This document shows positions 48,808 through 60,900 of a stretch of 64,000 bases of DNA, in pieces; the stretch's first letter is position 1, and each line of letters starts with the position of its first letter. Source of the stretch: Globodera rostochiensis (lineage: Eukaryota > Nematoda > Chromadorea > Rhabditida > Heteroderidae); contig JAEVLN010000008.1 in assembly GCA_018350325.1 (NCBI GenBank), positions 2,995,794-3,059,793 on the forward strand. The letters run 5' to 3'. The position numbers were made by a program, and so were the translations under genes. A model generated the notes under the pieces. It made no database searches. It saw only the letters and a program-made list of their open reading frames with translations, and was not told where the DNA came from.

Positions 48808-50580
48808 ATGGCTGATGACGACACTCAAAGTGACTACTGCGAAGAGGAAGAAGAGGAGGACGATGAAGGTGAGCTCATTTGGAGGAAAACCGAACTTTTA
48901 TTAACTAATTGCATTTTTGCACTGTTTTTAGCAACTTTGGACGAAGAGGACGAGCAGAACGATTCGGACGAGGATTATGGCCTTGAATTGCGCGAATTGC
49001 AGGAGGAGGGTGAACTTTCGCTCGAGGAGTTGCAGCGGAAGTACTACCGAGGAGAAGGGAATGAGGAGGGTAAATGAAATTGAACATTTAGGAATCGACT
49101 TAATTTTCGAGACGCTTTATATTGTTTTTGGTATTTTCTATTTTATATTTAAAGTAATGCAAAAAACAAATGTTGTTTTCAGAAAACCGGGGTTCGGATG
49201 AGGTTGTTGTTCTCCCACCGCTTCCGTCCTCCTCGCCTCCGCCGCGAGAGGACGCGCCGTCCTCCTCAGCCACAACCGCTGGCGCTGTGCCAACAACGGC
49301 ATGTCGCGCTGGCGTTTCGTTACGCCACAAAATTTTTTGCGCAATTGCGGGCACTTGTGGGCAGCTGACACAAAAGTTTGACGCCTATTTCAAGTCGGAG
49401 GATTTGGAGGATGACGACACGGAGGATTATGTGCCACCCGAACTGTGGAAGAAGAGCATTCGGGTGGGCGAAGATTACCAGGTTTGTTCGTGCATGGGGG
49501 GAGGGGTGGGCCCTAAAAGTTTAATTTTTTTTTTTTTAATTTTAAGGCGCTTGCCCCCCCCTCCCTCATTTAAAAATAAGAAAAAAATGTTGTGAGGGTT
49601 TTTAGTGGTGCTATGAATGCAGAAAATTTTGGATTTCTTTTCTAATAGAGAAACGTTTTTTATTTTATGCTCATCAAATATTTATTGATCATTTTTAGGT
49701 CAGTGTTCTGCCGCCTCCTCTTCAACCAACGCGACAACATTCCATCGACGAGCATTTGGCCGAAAAACTTTGGGCACCGTCGGCCGAGCGCTGTCCCGAT
49801 CAGTTGTTGATCGCTTATTTGTTGGACTGCGAGCGCATCAGGGCCGGCGAGAAGTCATGCCGGAAAAGAGCGTCGGTGCCATCAACGACGGCGGCGGCGG
49901 CACTGGTTGACCCGTCCGGAATTATACCGGACAACGAAGACGCGCTCACAGCACTTTATCAGGTGGGCGAGAAAAATTAAATTACATTTTTTTTGTCCAT
50001 AAAGGCAAATTATGATGCAAAAGCGGCAAAAGCGACCGTTCAATGCGATGGTCCGTCGACGTTTTCTGAGTTTGCCAATACACCCAAACTAACGCATCCG
50101 GGTGGTGGGGACCCATGGCGCGCGTGGTCGGACGAGGAGTGCGAGCAGTTCGAGCAAGGGATGGCGAAATGTTTCAAATGCTTCTGGAAAATTCGACGCG
50201 ATTTTGTACGATTGGAGCGAAATTTTTTGGCGCCATAATTCCATTTTGATTAAAAAATTACACTTTTTAGTTGCCAAACCGGACGGTGGGCGAATTGGTC
50301 ACATTTTACTACTGTTGGAAAAAATCGGAGCGCCACGACTTGTGGAAGGCGGAGAAGTGCCGGCGAGAGCAGCAAGTCGACGCAAAAACGACGTGAGCAA
50401 AACGTCGATTTTGTTGAATAAAAATCGCTTTTCAGTGACTTTATGGGCCAATTAGCGGAGTCATTTCTGCGCGGAGAAAACAAGGCCGAGGACGGGGAAA
50501 AGGAAGCGCCACAGCCGACGAAGACGCATCTGCAGCAGCAGCAGAACGGAGTCGGTGCATTGAACAAAGAGAAGCAATGA
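48808..50580 (+). CDS. MIER1: MIER-type ELM2-SANT corepressor
   Basis: Nuclear corepressor subunit that recruits class I histone deacetylases through ELM2-SANT. ATG at 48808: MADDDTQSDYCEEEEEEDDE, then SDEDYGLELRELQEEGELSL, EELQRKYYRGEG, the acidic leader and conserved LEEL helix of MIER proteins. ELM2 runs from WKKSIRVGEDYQVSVLPPP through KLWAPSAERCPDQLLIAYLL to IIPDNEDALTALYQANYD. SANT: WRAWSDEECEQFEQGMAK, then after an intron (donor GTACGA near 50206, acceptor before 50273) LPNRTVGELVTFYYCWKKSE, RHDLWKAEKCRREQQ. The end is a Gln-rich tail with TGA 50578-50580. The distance from EQGMAK to TVGEL equals that of human MIER1, but the usual YGKDFxxIQ is replaced by CFKCFWKIRRDF. The protein is shorter than vertebrate MIER. 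Confidence 0.86.
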
Positions 50581-51304
50581 AAAAGCCGCCGCTGTGGTGA
50601 TTTGTCACCGGCGAAATTCGGAAGAAGCTGCCCAAATGCGTCCCGTCCCATCTCTATTCCTCAGCAAAAGCGTTAAAAAACGATGAAAGCTTTACCGCGT
50701 CAAAGGGCCAGTGCTGTTTGATTGGGCAAATTTGTTTTAAATTATTCAGATATTCGGTGGTTTGGCGTTACTTGACATTTCTGTCTGATTGTAAGCCTTT
50801 TGCAGACATTTCATGGCACTGGCCCTTCCCCTCCCCCTCTCCTCCTTTTCTTTTCCCCGTCTCTCCAATCCTAAGACATTCTCCTCTCCTCCCCCCCCCC
50901 CTTTTTCATGTTCCAACAGATGAAAGCTTATGTGACCTCTCTCTTTCCAACACTTTGGTATCACATTTATTTATTTATACAAGACAGCAACCCAACATCA
51001 CCACCAATGTGTGGGTTCGGAAGAGGTTCGAACTTTTAGAAACTGAACGACCTCAAAAAAATTCCGAATTCTCATTGGCTTCCTTGTTAATTTTTGCCAC
51101 TTCTTACCCTTCATTATGTTCACATTACTGTCTTTTATGTGGCATTCCCCAATAGCGTTACACCAAAAACCCTTTCTTCGATAGAATTGATTTAATTTTG
51201 AGGCAATCATTGACAATTTCCCATTTGTTTATTTAAGTATTATTGTGTTTTGTAAGCATTAAGCTGCGTGACTAAAATAATGAAGAAAAAAACATTTGCA
51301 TTTT
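50581..51304. other. Convergent 3' spacer, MIER / INPP5E-like
   Basis: About 720 bp between two converging genes. It is pyrimidine-rich (50820-50900, with C10) then AT-rich. No gene is supported; open frames here match nothing. Confidence 0.5.
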
Positions 51305-53581
51305 TCATCCATTTTCCACTTGTCCCTTTTTCTTCCTCACCACGCTCATGCGAAATGTACAATAAACGGGCTGAAAAAAATGGAATGCCAGAGAAATCCG
51401 TAGACAAATCATTCACTGACTTTGTGGTCACTGCACGTAACGTCCCAAACGCAGTCGTAACGGATGGGCACGAGATATTGGGACGAATCGGAGGAAAGAG
51501 AGCGGAACAGCACGCGATCCTGTAAAGTGAGAGAACATGTCATAATGTCCATTTATGTCAGCCAATGTTGCCACACGATTTCTTCAAAATGTATCAAATG
51601 AAGTTCAGATGCAAATTGTAGGCTTATTTCAAAAAATATTTTGACAAAAAGGAGCCCTAAAATAAATAATCATTGATCGACTTACAGTATAGGAGGGCAT
51701 TCTGTTCGGCACGTACAGGTTGGTGCCGATCAGAAATTTGTGTGTGGGCGGAAAACGGATGATTCCTTCGCAAAAGCCTTCGAAGAGACCTGAATGGTGG
51801 TGATCGTTCATTTATTTAAGCGCAAAACTTTTTGCAAAAAAAAATTTTTAAAAGAAAAAAAAGCCAGACCCTTTTGCCGCTCGGCGCTTAGTTCGTCGTG
51901 CGCCAAAATGTGTACAAAATCGGACGGTCGCCAAAATGTTTTTTGTTCAAAGCTTCGCGCAATTTTCTCCACATCGGCAACCCGGTGTACACGAAAATTC
52001 AAATCGCCAAACCAAAAAACATTGGCATATTCGTCGCCTGTAAAAGAGGGGGGGGGGTTACAGGATGGGCGGTTACGGCCATTAATAAGCACAAAATGCG
52101 CTAAAAAAATTTGGATAAAATTTAGAAGGGTCAAACACCAAAAACGGGGAATTTCAGCACCAAAAAAGATCGGTAACCGACAATTTCCTGTATGGATTCG
52201 GGGTGCCTTTGACCGACCGTTTGTCCTTGGACGCCAATTAAAGTTAAAAGAGCGCACCATTTTGTGATAGTCCAAAATGCGACAATCGACTTTTCCGTCT
52301 AAACATCTTCAAAAAGAAATAAAGCCAATTAGTGTGCTGAAATTACGCGTCAGATGGCACGCAATGAACACACAATGGCACTGAAGCAGTCGAAAACAGA
52401 TGCCAATGGCACCTTTGGTACGAAAGGGACGAGCAATGTTGGCACCGGCGACAAAACGGTACTCGGGGTCTGAATTGTGGAGAAGAACGGAAGAATTGGC
52501 ATTTGTGGTGGAAACGGATGGATTGAAATAAAAATGGCGGAAAAGGGAACAAAGGGAAAGGAAAGCGGACGAACGTGAAGTGAAGAGGGCGAGTCGGTGC
52601 CGGACGAAGATGACGAGCATTTGCGACCACTTGCGAACCCAACAGAACTGAATGAATCCAAAAATAGGGTTCTTCCAATAATTTTGGACTGGACTGTTCC
52701 ACCTGCGAAATCAATCAAAATTAGCATAAATAGTCAAGAGATCTAAACTCAGAAGACTAGAATCCGAATCGGACTGCAAATTTAAGATTTTTGTCTCTAA
52801 AATCGAGCACCACAACACTGACCACACGATGAGTGGAGTCGAGTGAATGGCCAATCTGCTGCACAACAGAAGCGTGGAATTTTCTAAAAATAAGAGAAAA
52901 TTTTTGAAATTTACTACAAAAAAAGAGGACAGAGTGGACGGAGGCACTTCCTGCAGGGCCAAAGCGATCAACGACGGCCTTTCTCTGGGACACATGTTGG
53001 TGAAGAGTGAATTGAGCTGTGGCAGAGAGCAGGCAGCCTGAAGCGACAATTACGGTGACTATGACAGAAGTTGTGCTCGTAGTGAATTCGGCTGATTTTC
53101 CGTAGAAAAACAGATTCAGCAACCTTTCCGGCGATGTTCCACGTGAAGCACATCACCTTTAAAGTAACGGCATCTTTTAAACCGTTGCTGTAATCTCCAC
53201 CAATCACTTACCGAAATGGCGTCCTCCCCGCTGTCCAATAAGCGCCACAGTTCCGACCTGCGCGGCAAGGACACGCCACCTGGGCCCAAAACCTTGGCAC
53301 TACAATGAGCAAAAGGCTAGTTAACTCCTTCAAAAAATGACAACAGAAAGTCACCCGAACTGGCGCAATTCGAGTTGGAAGTCCTCCTCGCTGAACTGAC
53401 TGTGGAATTCCTCCGCCTTCTGCTGTTGTTGCGAGTGCGAGAGACGCGAAGAGGAGGACCGTGGACTCCTCGACTTGGGAGAAGAGGACGACGGACCGGC
53501 CAAGTCCAACCCTTCCTCTTCCCTTTCGTCCATTCCCATCACTTCTTCCTTTTCTTCTCTCAATCGTCGATATTTGAACAT
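51305..53581 (-). CDS. INPP5E: Inositol polyphosphate 5-phosphatase, INPP5E-type
   Basis: Removes the 5-phosphate from phosphoinositides; INPP5E acts in cilia. ATG at 53581, then a polar N-terminal region (KSRSPRSSSSRLSHSQQQQ). The catalytic domain starts VMCFTWNIAGK (the TWN motif), then SLIALALQEVPPS (the QE motif), RFVAGANIARPFRTKGAIGI and CHCVFIACHLT, DGKVDCRILDYHKMVRSF, VFWFGDLNFRV (catalytic Asp-Asn), RPSDFVHILAHDELSAERQK, FPPTHKFLIG, NRMPSYTDRVLFRSLSSD and SDHKPVYCTFRMSVV. The stop TGA is at 51305-51307. The order and the PSYTDRVLFRS variant fit INPP5E rather than OCRL or synaptojanin. It ends KKKGQVENG, without the CaaX box that human INPP5E carries. No Skich or proline-rich domain is seen. 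Confidence 0.9.
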
Positions 53582-54063
53582 AAAATGTACGGCATCTTAA
53601 GGGGTCGTCCTTCCCAGACGACCAAAGCGCTTAAATACTTTTTAGCCGGTTCAAAAGCCAAGAAATCGGGGGAAGATTAAAAAACAAAGAAAAATTAAGT
53701 TACCACCAAAAAGCATTACAATTTTCGGATTTCAGAATGGATTATTGTAAAGGGCGGGGGGGGGGGGTGGGTGAATGCTTTGTGCAGTCTGTCTAATTTT
53801 CTCACGTTTCATTCATAATCAAATTTCTGTCGCCATGCCAACCTTGAGACAAAGATTTGGCATTGTGTTTATTCAAAATTTCAATAAAAAATGGCCACTT
53901 TATCGAAAAAAATGCGCATTCTTTTTGATCATTTCTATTTCTATCTTCCAGCATAAAAGTACCGAATGTTTAGACAATTTTTAGAATCAAAATATTTTCC
54001 ACAAATCGTTAATTTTCAGTCCTTAAAGTTTGGTCTTCTTTTGCAACTGAAACTCTTGTCAAT
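53582..54063. promoter_or_regulatory. Divergent promoter region, INPP5E-like / SEC10
   Basis: About 480 bp between diverging start codons. A G12 tract lies near 53757. A TTTTCAG acceptor at 54013-54019, 45 bp before the SEC10 ATG, may be a spliced-leader site. Confidence 0.5.
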
Positions 54064-57000
54064 ATGAGTCAGCAGCCGTATTTTGCAACTTACATACAGG
54101 ATTTGGAACAGGTTAGCCATCACTTCACTTCGATCTCCTACTCTATTTTTGGAGGCTAATTAATTGGCTCGAATTTTATTCGTTAATCTTTAGAAAATTT
54201 ACATTACTTCTGACTGATTCCTTCACTATTTAATGCATTAATATTTTTGAATAACGATTTAGGATCCGTTCGATGTGATTGATTTTGTCGAGCGTTTGGC
54301 GTGGCGAATGAGCACAGGCAGAGACTTTGTGGATGCCGCCTTTTTGAAGAACAAATTTGAAGAAGAGATTGGGAGTTTGCAGCTGCTCAGCGATCAATTT
54401 CAAGTTGTTTTTTTGTGGCAATTCCCGAAAACCCTAATAGTCACCTGCGTATTCTCACAGAGCAAGTTGAACACTCTTGAACAGCAACAGCATAAGGACA
54501 AGTCCGACTATTTGGACTCGCTGCAGCGATTGCATGATAAAAATAGCGATTCGCTCGACCAGCTGAAGGTTGGTTGGTGTCATTTGTTAGGGTGGCTGGA
54601 TTTGCTCGAAATTTCCTTTCACATTTTAGCGAATTATAAAAACAAATCCGTATTTTCTCGGCATTCCATGTTGACACCGTCTGACTTACACAAACAAGAA
54701 TTCTTTAAAATGGGCATTATTTTTTTATCAAATCCATTCTTTTTGAACTCAAACTCGTGATTTTTTTTTCTCCAAATTTTCGTTAATTTTTTTTTGTTTA
54801 GCAACTTGATCTAACCATGCAAACGGTAGCTGCAAAAGTTGTTCATCTGGGCGATCAGCTTGAAAGCGTACGAAGAATGGGCGAATTGTTGTTGAGACTT
54901 TCATAATTTTGCCTAAAAAATCAGGTCCATGAACCGCGTGCCAGAGCGTTCGAGGCTCTGCAGCTCATGCGCCACTTTGACGAATTTTTGGCGGATCAGC
55001 CACTGAACTCGGCTCTGTTCACCGATCCGGACCGGGTTGGATTTATGTCCAAAAGCATACATTTTGATTGAAAATTTAACAAAAAAAAAATATTGAAAAA
55101 CATTATAGGCTTTTTTTTTTTTGCTTTAGCTCCTCGAATCGGCGGAGGTAATCGCAAAATTGGCATCCATCGCGCAGGAATTGGACAGAACAAAGTTTGC
55201 AGCGGTGCAATTGCGAATATCGCACAAATACGACGAAATTGAGCAGCTTTTGATAGAGGAATTTGTCCGTTCACACGACAGAAAACGAATGCGCGAAATT
55301 GCGACAATTCTCTCCGAATTTAAAGGCCTTCTTTTACATCAGAAATTGATTTTAATCAAATCTTTTTTATTTAACAATATAAATTTTGCAGGTTTTTCTC
55401 GTTGTGTGGACGCATTCGTTGAGCGCGTTCAATCGGTCGGTCCGCACTCTCCAAATGTTTTTGACGACATCCAAAATTTGTGTGAACGCGCAAAGGCCAT
55501 CATTATGGAGATTTTCCCAAGCTCACAATTTGTTGTCTCCAAATTGCTTCTGAATGTTTTTCACGGAAAGTTACAGGTGGGTGATCGATCGTCATTGATC
55601 AGTCGATGAATTTTAAGAAAAAAAAAACATTTTATTTTTCCACATTTAGGAAGCTGTCGTCGCAACTTTGGAAGAGAATAAGAGCAACCCCGAACAATAC
55701 CTGACCAATTTGCATGAACTCTTTCTGAAGTGAGCAGTGAGGGATTTGTAGAGAAACAAAAACATTTTTTAGGACTCACAAATTGCAGGGAAATTTGCAT
55801 GAAATGTTCCGCACAAATTCGTTGGACCCCCAATTTTTGCCCACGCTCAGCCAATCGGTGTTCGGGCCCTATCTGGTCACTTATGCGAAGATTGAGCACA
55901 AATTCATCGCGGACAAATGCACGTTTATGCTGCGCAAATTTTACGAGTCCAAAGGGCACCAAAAGCGCAGCATTCTCTCCAGCGGGTGCGCGGATCGACT
56001 AATTTGAATATTAGTCAAAAAAGCTTCTGGCATTACATCTTGCTAAAGCAATGCTAATTGCATTAATTAGGCTTCAAGATCTCAAATCGCGTTTGTTGAC
56101 TGCGGAAGACTTTGGCGGTGAAACGTTCCTTTCCGAAATCATCGCAATCAACATTCTGCAGGAGTTCAAGAATGCGTTTGCGCGCAGTTCATCGGTACAC
56201 TCTGGGGAATTATTTTGCACAACTTTCATATTTTGATTTGCTTTCAAATTTAAGCTTTGCAAAAAACCGGAGTCGCTGGAGCTGGACACAATCCTCTTCG
56301 ACATACTTCTCAAATTTTTATACACTGAACATGTGGAATACGCCATTGAGCTCGGCCTTGCCCGTAAGAGATGAACGCAAAATTTTATTTTCTGATCACC
56401 GATCAAAGCAAATTTGTAATTATTTAATTCAAGCATTTCATTTTGAGCCCCCTTAATGTGTCTTCTTATTTTCAGGCATTCCCCTTTCCGAGCCAAGAAT
56501 TGAGCCGTCCGCTAACTTTTTCAAGGTGATCCAACAAAGTTCTGCAATAACACATTTGTTCGCCAAATTGTTTGATGACACCATCCATCCAGAAATAAGG
56601 TTCGTCTGTGATCTAAATCTGATCTGACCACCAGAACCATTGATCACGTGACCTGATCCCGAGCATGGGACTATATCATGATCAATGGGTATTGGGTAAA
56701 AGGCATATGTAAATGACGATCGTTTGACAGCTTTTGCTGTAATTTTGTCCAAAAATTTTACAGGGATACGCAAATTGAGGACTCAGTGCTGCGGAAAAGG
56801 GATCAAACGCTGCGAAATGTGGAGGATCGCATCAACATCGGCGTCAGGCGGCAACTGAACGCGGTGATCGCCTTCGTTCGGCACGTCTTGAGCACGTCCC
56901 AGCGCAAGTCGGACTTCAAGCCGGAGGAGGACAATTATGAGATGAGCGCCGCTTGTTCCAGCGTGGGATTTTCCCATTGTAAAGCTATAAAAATTACACG

Positions 57001-57693
57001 TTTTTAGACATGCACAACGGTGGTGAACTATTTGAATCGGGTGGTGCAAAATGCGGATAAGTGCGGCATCAAAGATTGTGTGGACGGGGGCAATTTGCGC
57101 GTCATTCTCGCAGAGCTTGGCGACAATTTCTACGCCACCATTCTCGCCCATGTGCTGTCGTTTGCGTATAATTTGGCCGGCGCAATGCTTCTGCTGTGCG
57201 ACATCAGCGTGTACAAGTTGGTGAACAAATAATTTTAATAAATTCCAATTTCTGGAAAGAATTTAACCACATGGGCTAAGGAAGACAAGTCAGAGGGGAG
57301 CTGAAAGCAAAAATAGTTTTCTGACAATTGGCATTTTGTAATAATTGTGTTCATTTTTTGTTTTCATGCAGTTCCTTTTTGTAAAATTTTAAACTTTTTA
57401 ATTTAACTTTTTTCAGAAAGTGCATTAGCTCCTGGGGAATCGCTGAGTTAGAGAAGAACTTGGACTGTTTGCACGCGTTGGCCAATCTTTTGGTGGTGGT
57501 CCCCGAGAATTTGCCAGAGGCGTGCAACTCGCAGTTGTTGGTTAGCCTAAAATTATATCATTCCGTTTCTGTTGCGATTTTCACTTTTAAATTGTGCAAT
57601 TTAAAGAAAAACGTGGACCGTCCGTTAATGAACGAGTTCATCCAGCGACGCCACGACTACAAATCGGCCAAACTTTTTCTGAACACCTACTAA
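54064..57693 (+). CDS. EXOC5: Exocyst subunit SEC10 (EXOC5)
   Basis: Exocyst subunit for vesicle tethering at the plasma membrane. ATG at 54064 (MSQQPYFATYIQDLEQ). Exons then give DPFDVIDFVERLAWRM, the coiled-coil region (LEQQQHKDKSDYLDSLQRLH), QTVAAKVVHLGDQLES, FEALQLMRHFDEFLADQP, ASIAQELDRTKFAAVQLRIS, FKGFSRCVDAFVERV, QYLTNLHELFLK, YAKIEHKFIADKCTFMLRKF, YESKGHQKRSI, GGETFLSEIIAINILQEFKN, HVEYAIELGLA, SDFKPEEDNYE, GAMLLLCDISVYKKC, LDCLHALANLLVVVPENL and LNTY with TAA 57691-57693. This is the full SEC10 order; human EXOC5 aligns through every block. The FK|GFS junction needs a GC donor. The ILSSG|LQDLK junction uses GTGCGC. Confidence 0.95.
55326..55391 (+). other. GC-AG intron in SEC10
   Basis: The exon ends TTTAAAG, the intron begins GCCTTC and ends TTTTGCAG, and the next exon begins GTTTTTCTC. 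The junction makes FKGFSRCVD, matching FKGYSHCVD in animals. No GT lies near the donor. GCCTTC is a weak donor, so this case is less sure than the others. Confidence 0.65.
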
Positions 57694-57982
57694 ATATGGG
57701 AGGGAAAATGTTCCTTTACTTTGCGACTGTGATAAATTGTGCATTGTAATTTTTTAGCCTTTAAAAATATAGCATTTCTTCACTTGTGTTCCGTTTATTA
57801 ATATACTCTATTTTTGTTGTAATAAAGTGCTTTATTCTTATTTCGTATAAATTTTTGTTATAACCCCCATTGGCATTGATTGTTTGCCTGAACATGTTGT
57901 TGTTGAACAACGAAATAAGTGAATTTGCGTGTGCGCGTTTTCATTGTTTGTCTGAATCATTTTTACATGGATTTCAGTGGCT
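57694..57982. other. SEC10-OCRL intercistronic region
   Basis: Only 289 bp on the same strand. It contains AATAAA at 57822-57827 (likely SEC10 poly(A) signal) and ends in a splice acceptor, ATTTCAG at 57971-57977, five bases before the next ATG. Confidence 0.65.
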
Positions 57983-60900
57983 ATGACATTCTACGAGCCG
58001 CCCGCACCGCCAAACGGGAGGGCGTCCAATGCCGTCAATTACATGCAAAGCAACGGCGGCACCGGGTCGGCCACATCGACCGCCGAGTTGGCGAAGGACG
58101 AACTGTTTGTTGAGGATCTGCTGCATGCGTACGAGTCGAGGTCCGGCTGTTTAGTAACAAACGTTCTGTTTGGGGCTTCACATTCCTCGGGGACCGAACA
58201 CTTCCACCATCACCAGCAAATTGTGTTAGAGCCCTGTGCGGGAAAGCTGTCCCACAAATGGAGGGGAGGGCCAATGGCTGTAGAAAGGGCGGGGGGAGGG
58301 GAGACTGACCGCCCCGAGCTCCCGCATTGTCCGCCCTTTAAGTCGAGATTCAAAAACCTGATTTTTCGATTCAACTCCCGCGATACGATTTGTTTACTTT
58401 ACTTAAGGTTTTGCACATATCAGCCGGTGAACATTTTCGTTACCACTTTCAATGGTTTGTTATTATTGTTGTTCCGTTGTTGTTCACATTTTGGCTCTGT
58501 TTTTGATGTTCAGTGAATGGACGGTCACCGCCGGCCAACCTGAGAGATTGGCTTGGCGCCATCAATGTGAGGGAACCGCCCGATTTGGTCGTCATCGGGT
58601 AAAATAAAATATTCATTTTTAGCTCAGAAATAAAGACAAATTTAGACAACAAAATTCTGTTTTTTAGACTCCAGGAGATGGACTTGGCCCTGGGCAGTTA
58701 CGTGGTGGACAATGCGTTGAAGGAAAACGAATGGCTTCTTGCACTGCGACTGAACCTTCCGCAGAACGTCTTCAGATTGGTTGGTGGCATTTTTTTGTGA
58801 AGAAATGCCATTGAGTCAAGCGTTTACCCCCATCCGTGTCCGACGGTGTCATGCCGTCACCACCACCAGACACTTCCGGCGTTTTTAACGATACCTCTGA
58901 AATTTTGTGATTAAGCAAAATAATGTCATCACATACAATAAATGATTAAAATTTGATTCCGTTTCCATAAAGGTCAAATCGGCACGGCTGATCGGCATTT
59001 TCCTGGTGGTTTTCTGCCGCAGTGGCGACATCACTTTTGAACTGTCCGACGTGTGTTTGGGCTCAATTCCGACCGGGGTCCTCAACATTATTGGCAACAA
59101 AGGCGGGGTGGGCATGAGTTTTCGACTGAACGACACGCACATTTGCCTGGTGAATTCACACCTGGCGGCCGGCGGCAACGAGCTGTACCGGAGAAATCAG
59201 GTAATTTTGGTGTTACCTTTTGTGCATTTTTTTTTTTTGCTATTTTAATTTTTATGATTTTTTTGGTTAAATTAAACCGCTTTTATCATTTTTATGAACT
59301 GGATAAGTCGTTTTTCAATTCATTGTCTTTTTTCTTGATTTAAGGACTTTCGACTGATCTCACAAATGCGCTTCACCAACGGCTATGGAATGTTTGAACA
59401 CGATGTTGTGATATGGTCGGTCTCTGACACTTTTGACAATAATTGCAATAAATAGATTTTTAGGCTGGGCGACCTGAACTATCGGCTTGACATTCCGCTC
59501 AGTTACGACGAAGTGGTCAAACAGATAAAGGCGAAGAAATTTGCCGAACTTTTTTATTTTGATCAGGTGCATTTTTATATAAGCGAATTTCAAACATTTT
59601 ATGAAATAAAATTTGCAAAAACGAATTGTGGTGATTTTCCCCAAAATTCAAACAGCTCAAAGAACAGCAGCGCCTGCGCGTCGCGTTCAACGGGTTCTTT
59701 GAGCAGCAGCCCAGCTTCATCCCCACCTACAAGTTCGACCCGGGCACCCACAATTGGGACACGAGGTTGGTTCCCTTTTTGTTTCTGTTTTCTCTCTGCT
59801 AATCAGAGCTGATCGAACTCAAATTTTTTTTTCCGACCAAACGAAGCGAAATTTTTTTTCTAATTTACGAAACGAAAAAAAATTAATTTTCATTTACGAA
59901 ACGAAACAGTTTCTATCACCTCTGCTCCTTCAATCAATTTTTTTGCAGGGTTTTTTATTGGTTTTTCCCGATTGTTTTAAGCGAAAAGAAGCGTGTCCCG
60001 GCATGGTGTGACCGGATTTTGTATTGGGTCAAGGACAAAAGCGTCGGAATCGAACAGATGACATACGACTCAGCACACCGAGGCGAGTGTCCACCATTTT
60101 CCTATTCGCAATTGACAAAAAAAAAAGAAGCAACTTCTAGCTTCTATGGTAATTGTGCAATTTTTTTTTTTGTGAATTTTAGTTGTGCTCAGTGACCACA
60201 AGCCGGTGTTCAGCACGTTCAGGCTGCAGGTGAAGAAGGTGGACAGGCTGAAACGGAGCACAATTTATGAACAGGCAATGTTTTTTTTGATATTGAAAGA
60301 TTTTTAACCAATTTTCTGAAATATGAATCCATTTCCTATTTTATGGGGGGGGCTGTTCACCCCGACCTCTCCATCACTTCGGCACAGCACTTTCTGTTTA
60401 CCCTTTACGCCCCTTCAGTTGTTGAGGGAAGTGGACAAGCGCCAAAATGAGCTTCTGCCTCAAATTTCCTTGTCAAAGACGGAGGTGCGTTTGGTTATTA
60501 CAATACTTTATTTTTTATAGAACTGAAAGTTGTCTAAAATTAAAAGTTGGGGCATCGATCAATCCCAAAATGGGGCCTTCTGATAAATATTTTGTGTGCC
60601 CATTTTGCAGTTCCGTTTTGGCACCGTCCTCTTTGATCAGCCCTCGCTGGCCGTGCTGACCATCACGAACACGGGACAGACTCGGACACACTTCAGCTTC
60701 AAGCCGGCCAGGCCCGGGGTGGACAAACTGGAGGAATGGCTAACAATAACGCCGCAATCTTCTTTCATCGATGTTGGGTGTGTTGTGTGAATATTATGCA
60801 CACTTTTCCACAAAAGTTTTGATTAAAACCCCTTCAAAACATCATTTTCTGCAGTGGTTCCGTGGAGATCACGCTGCAAATTCTCGTCTTCAACGAGTCC

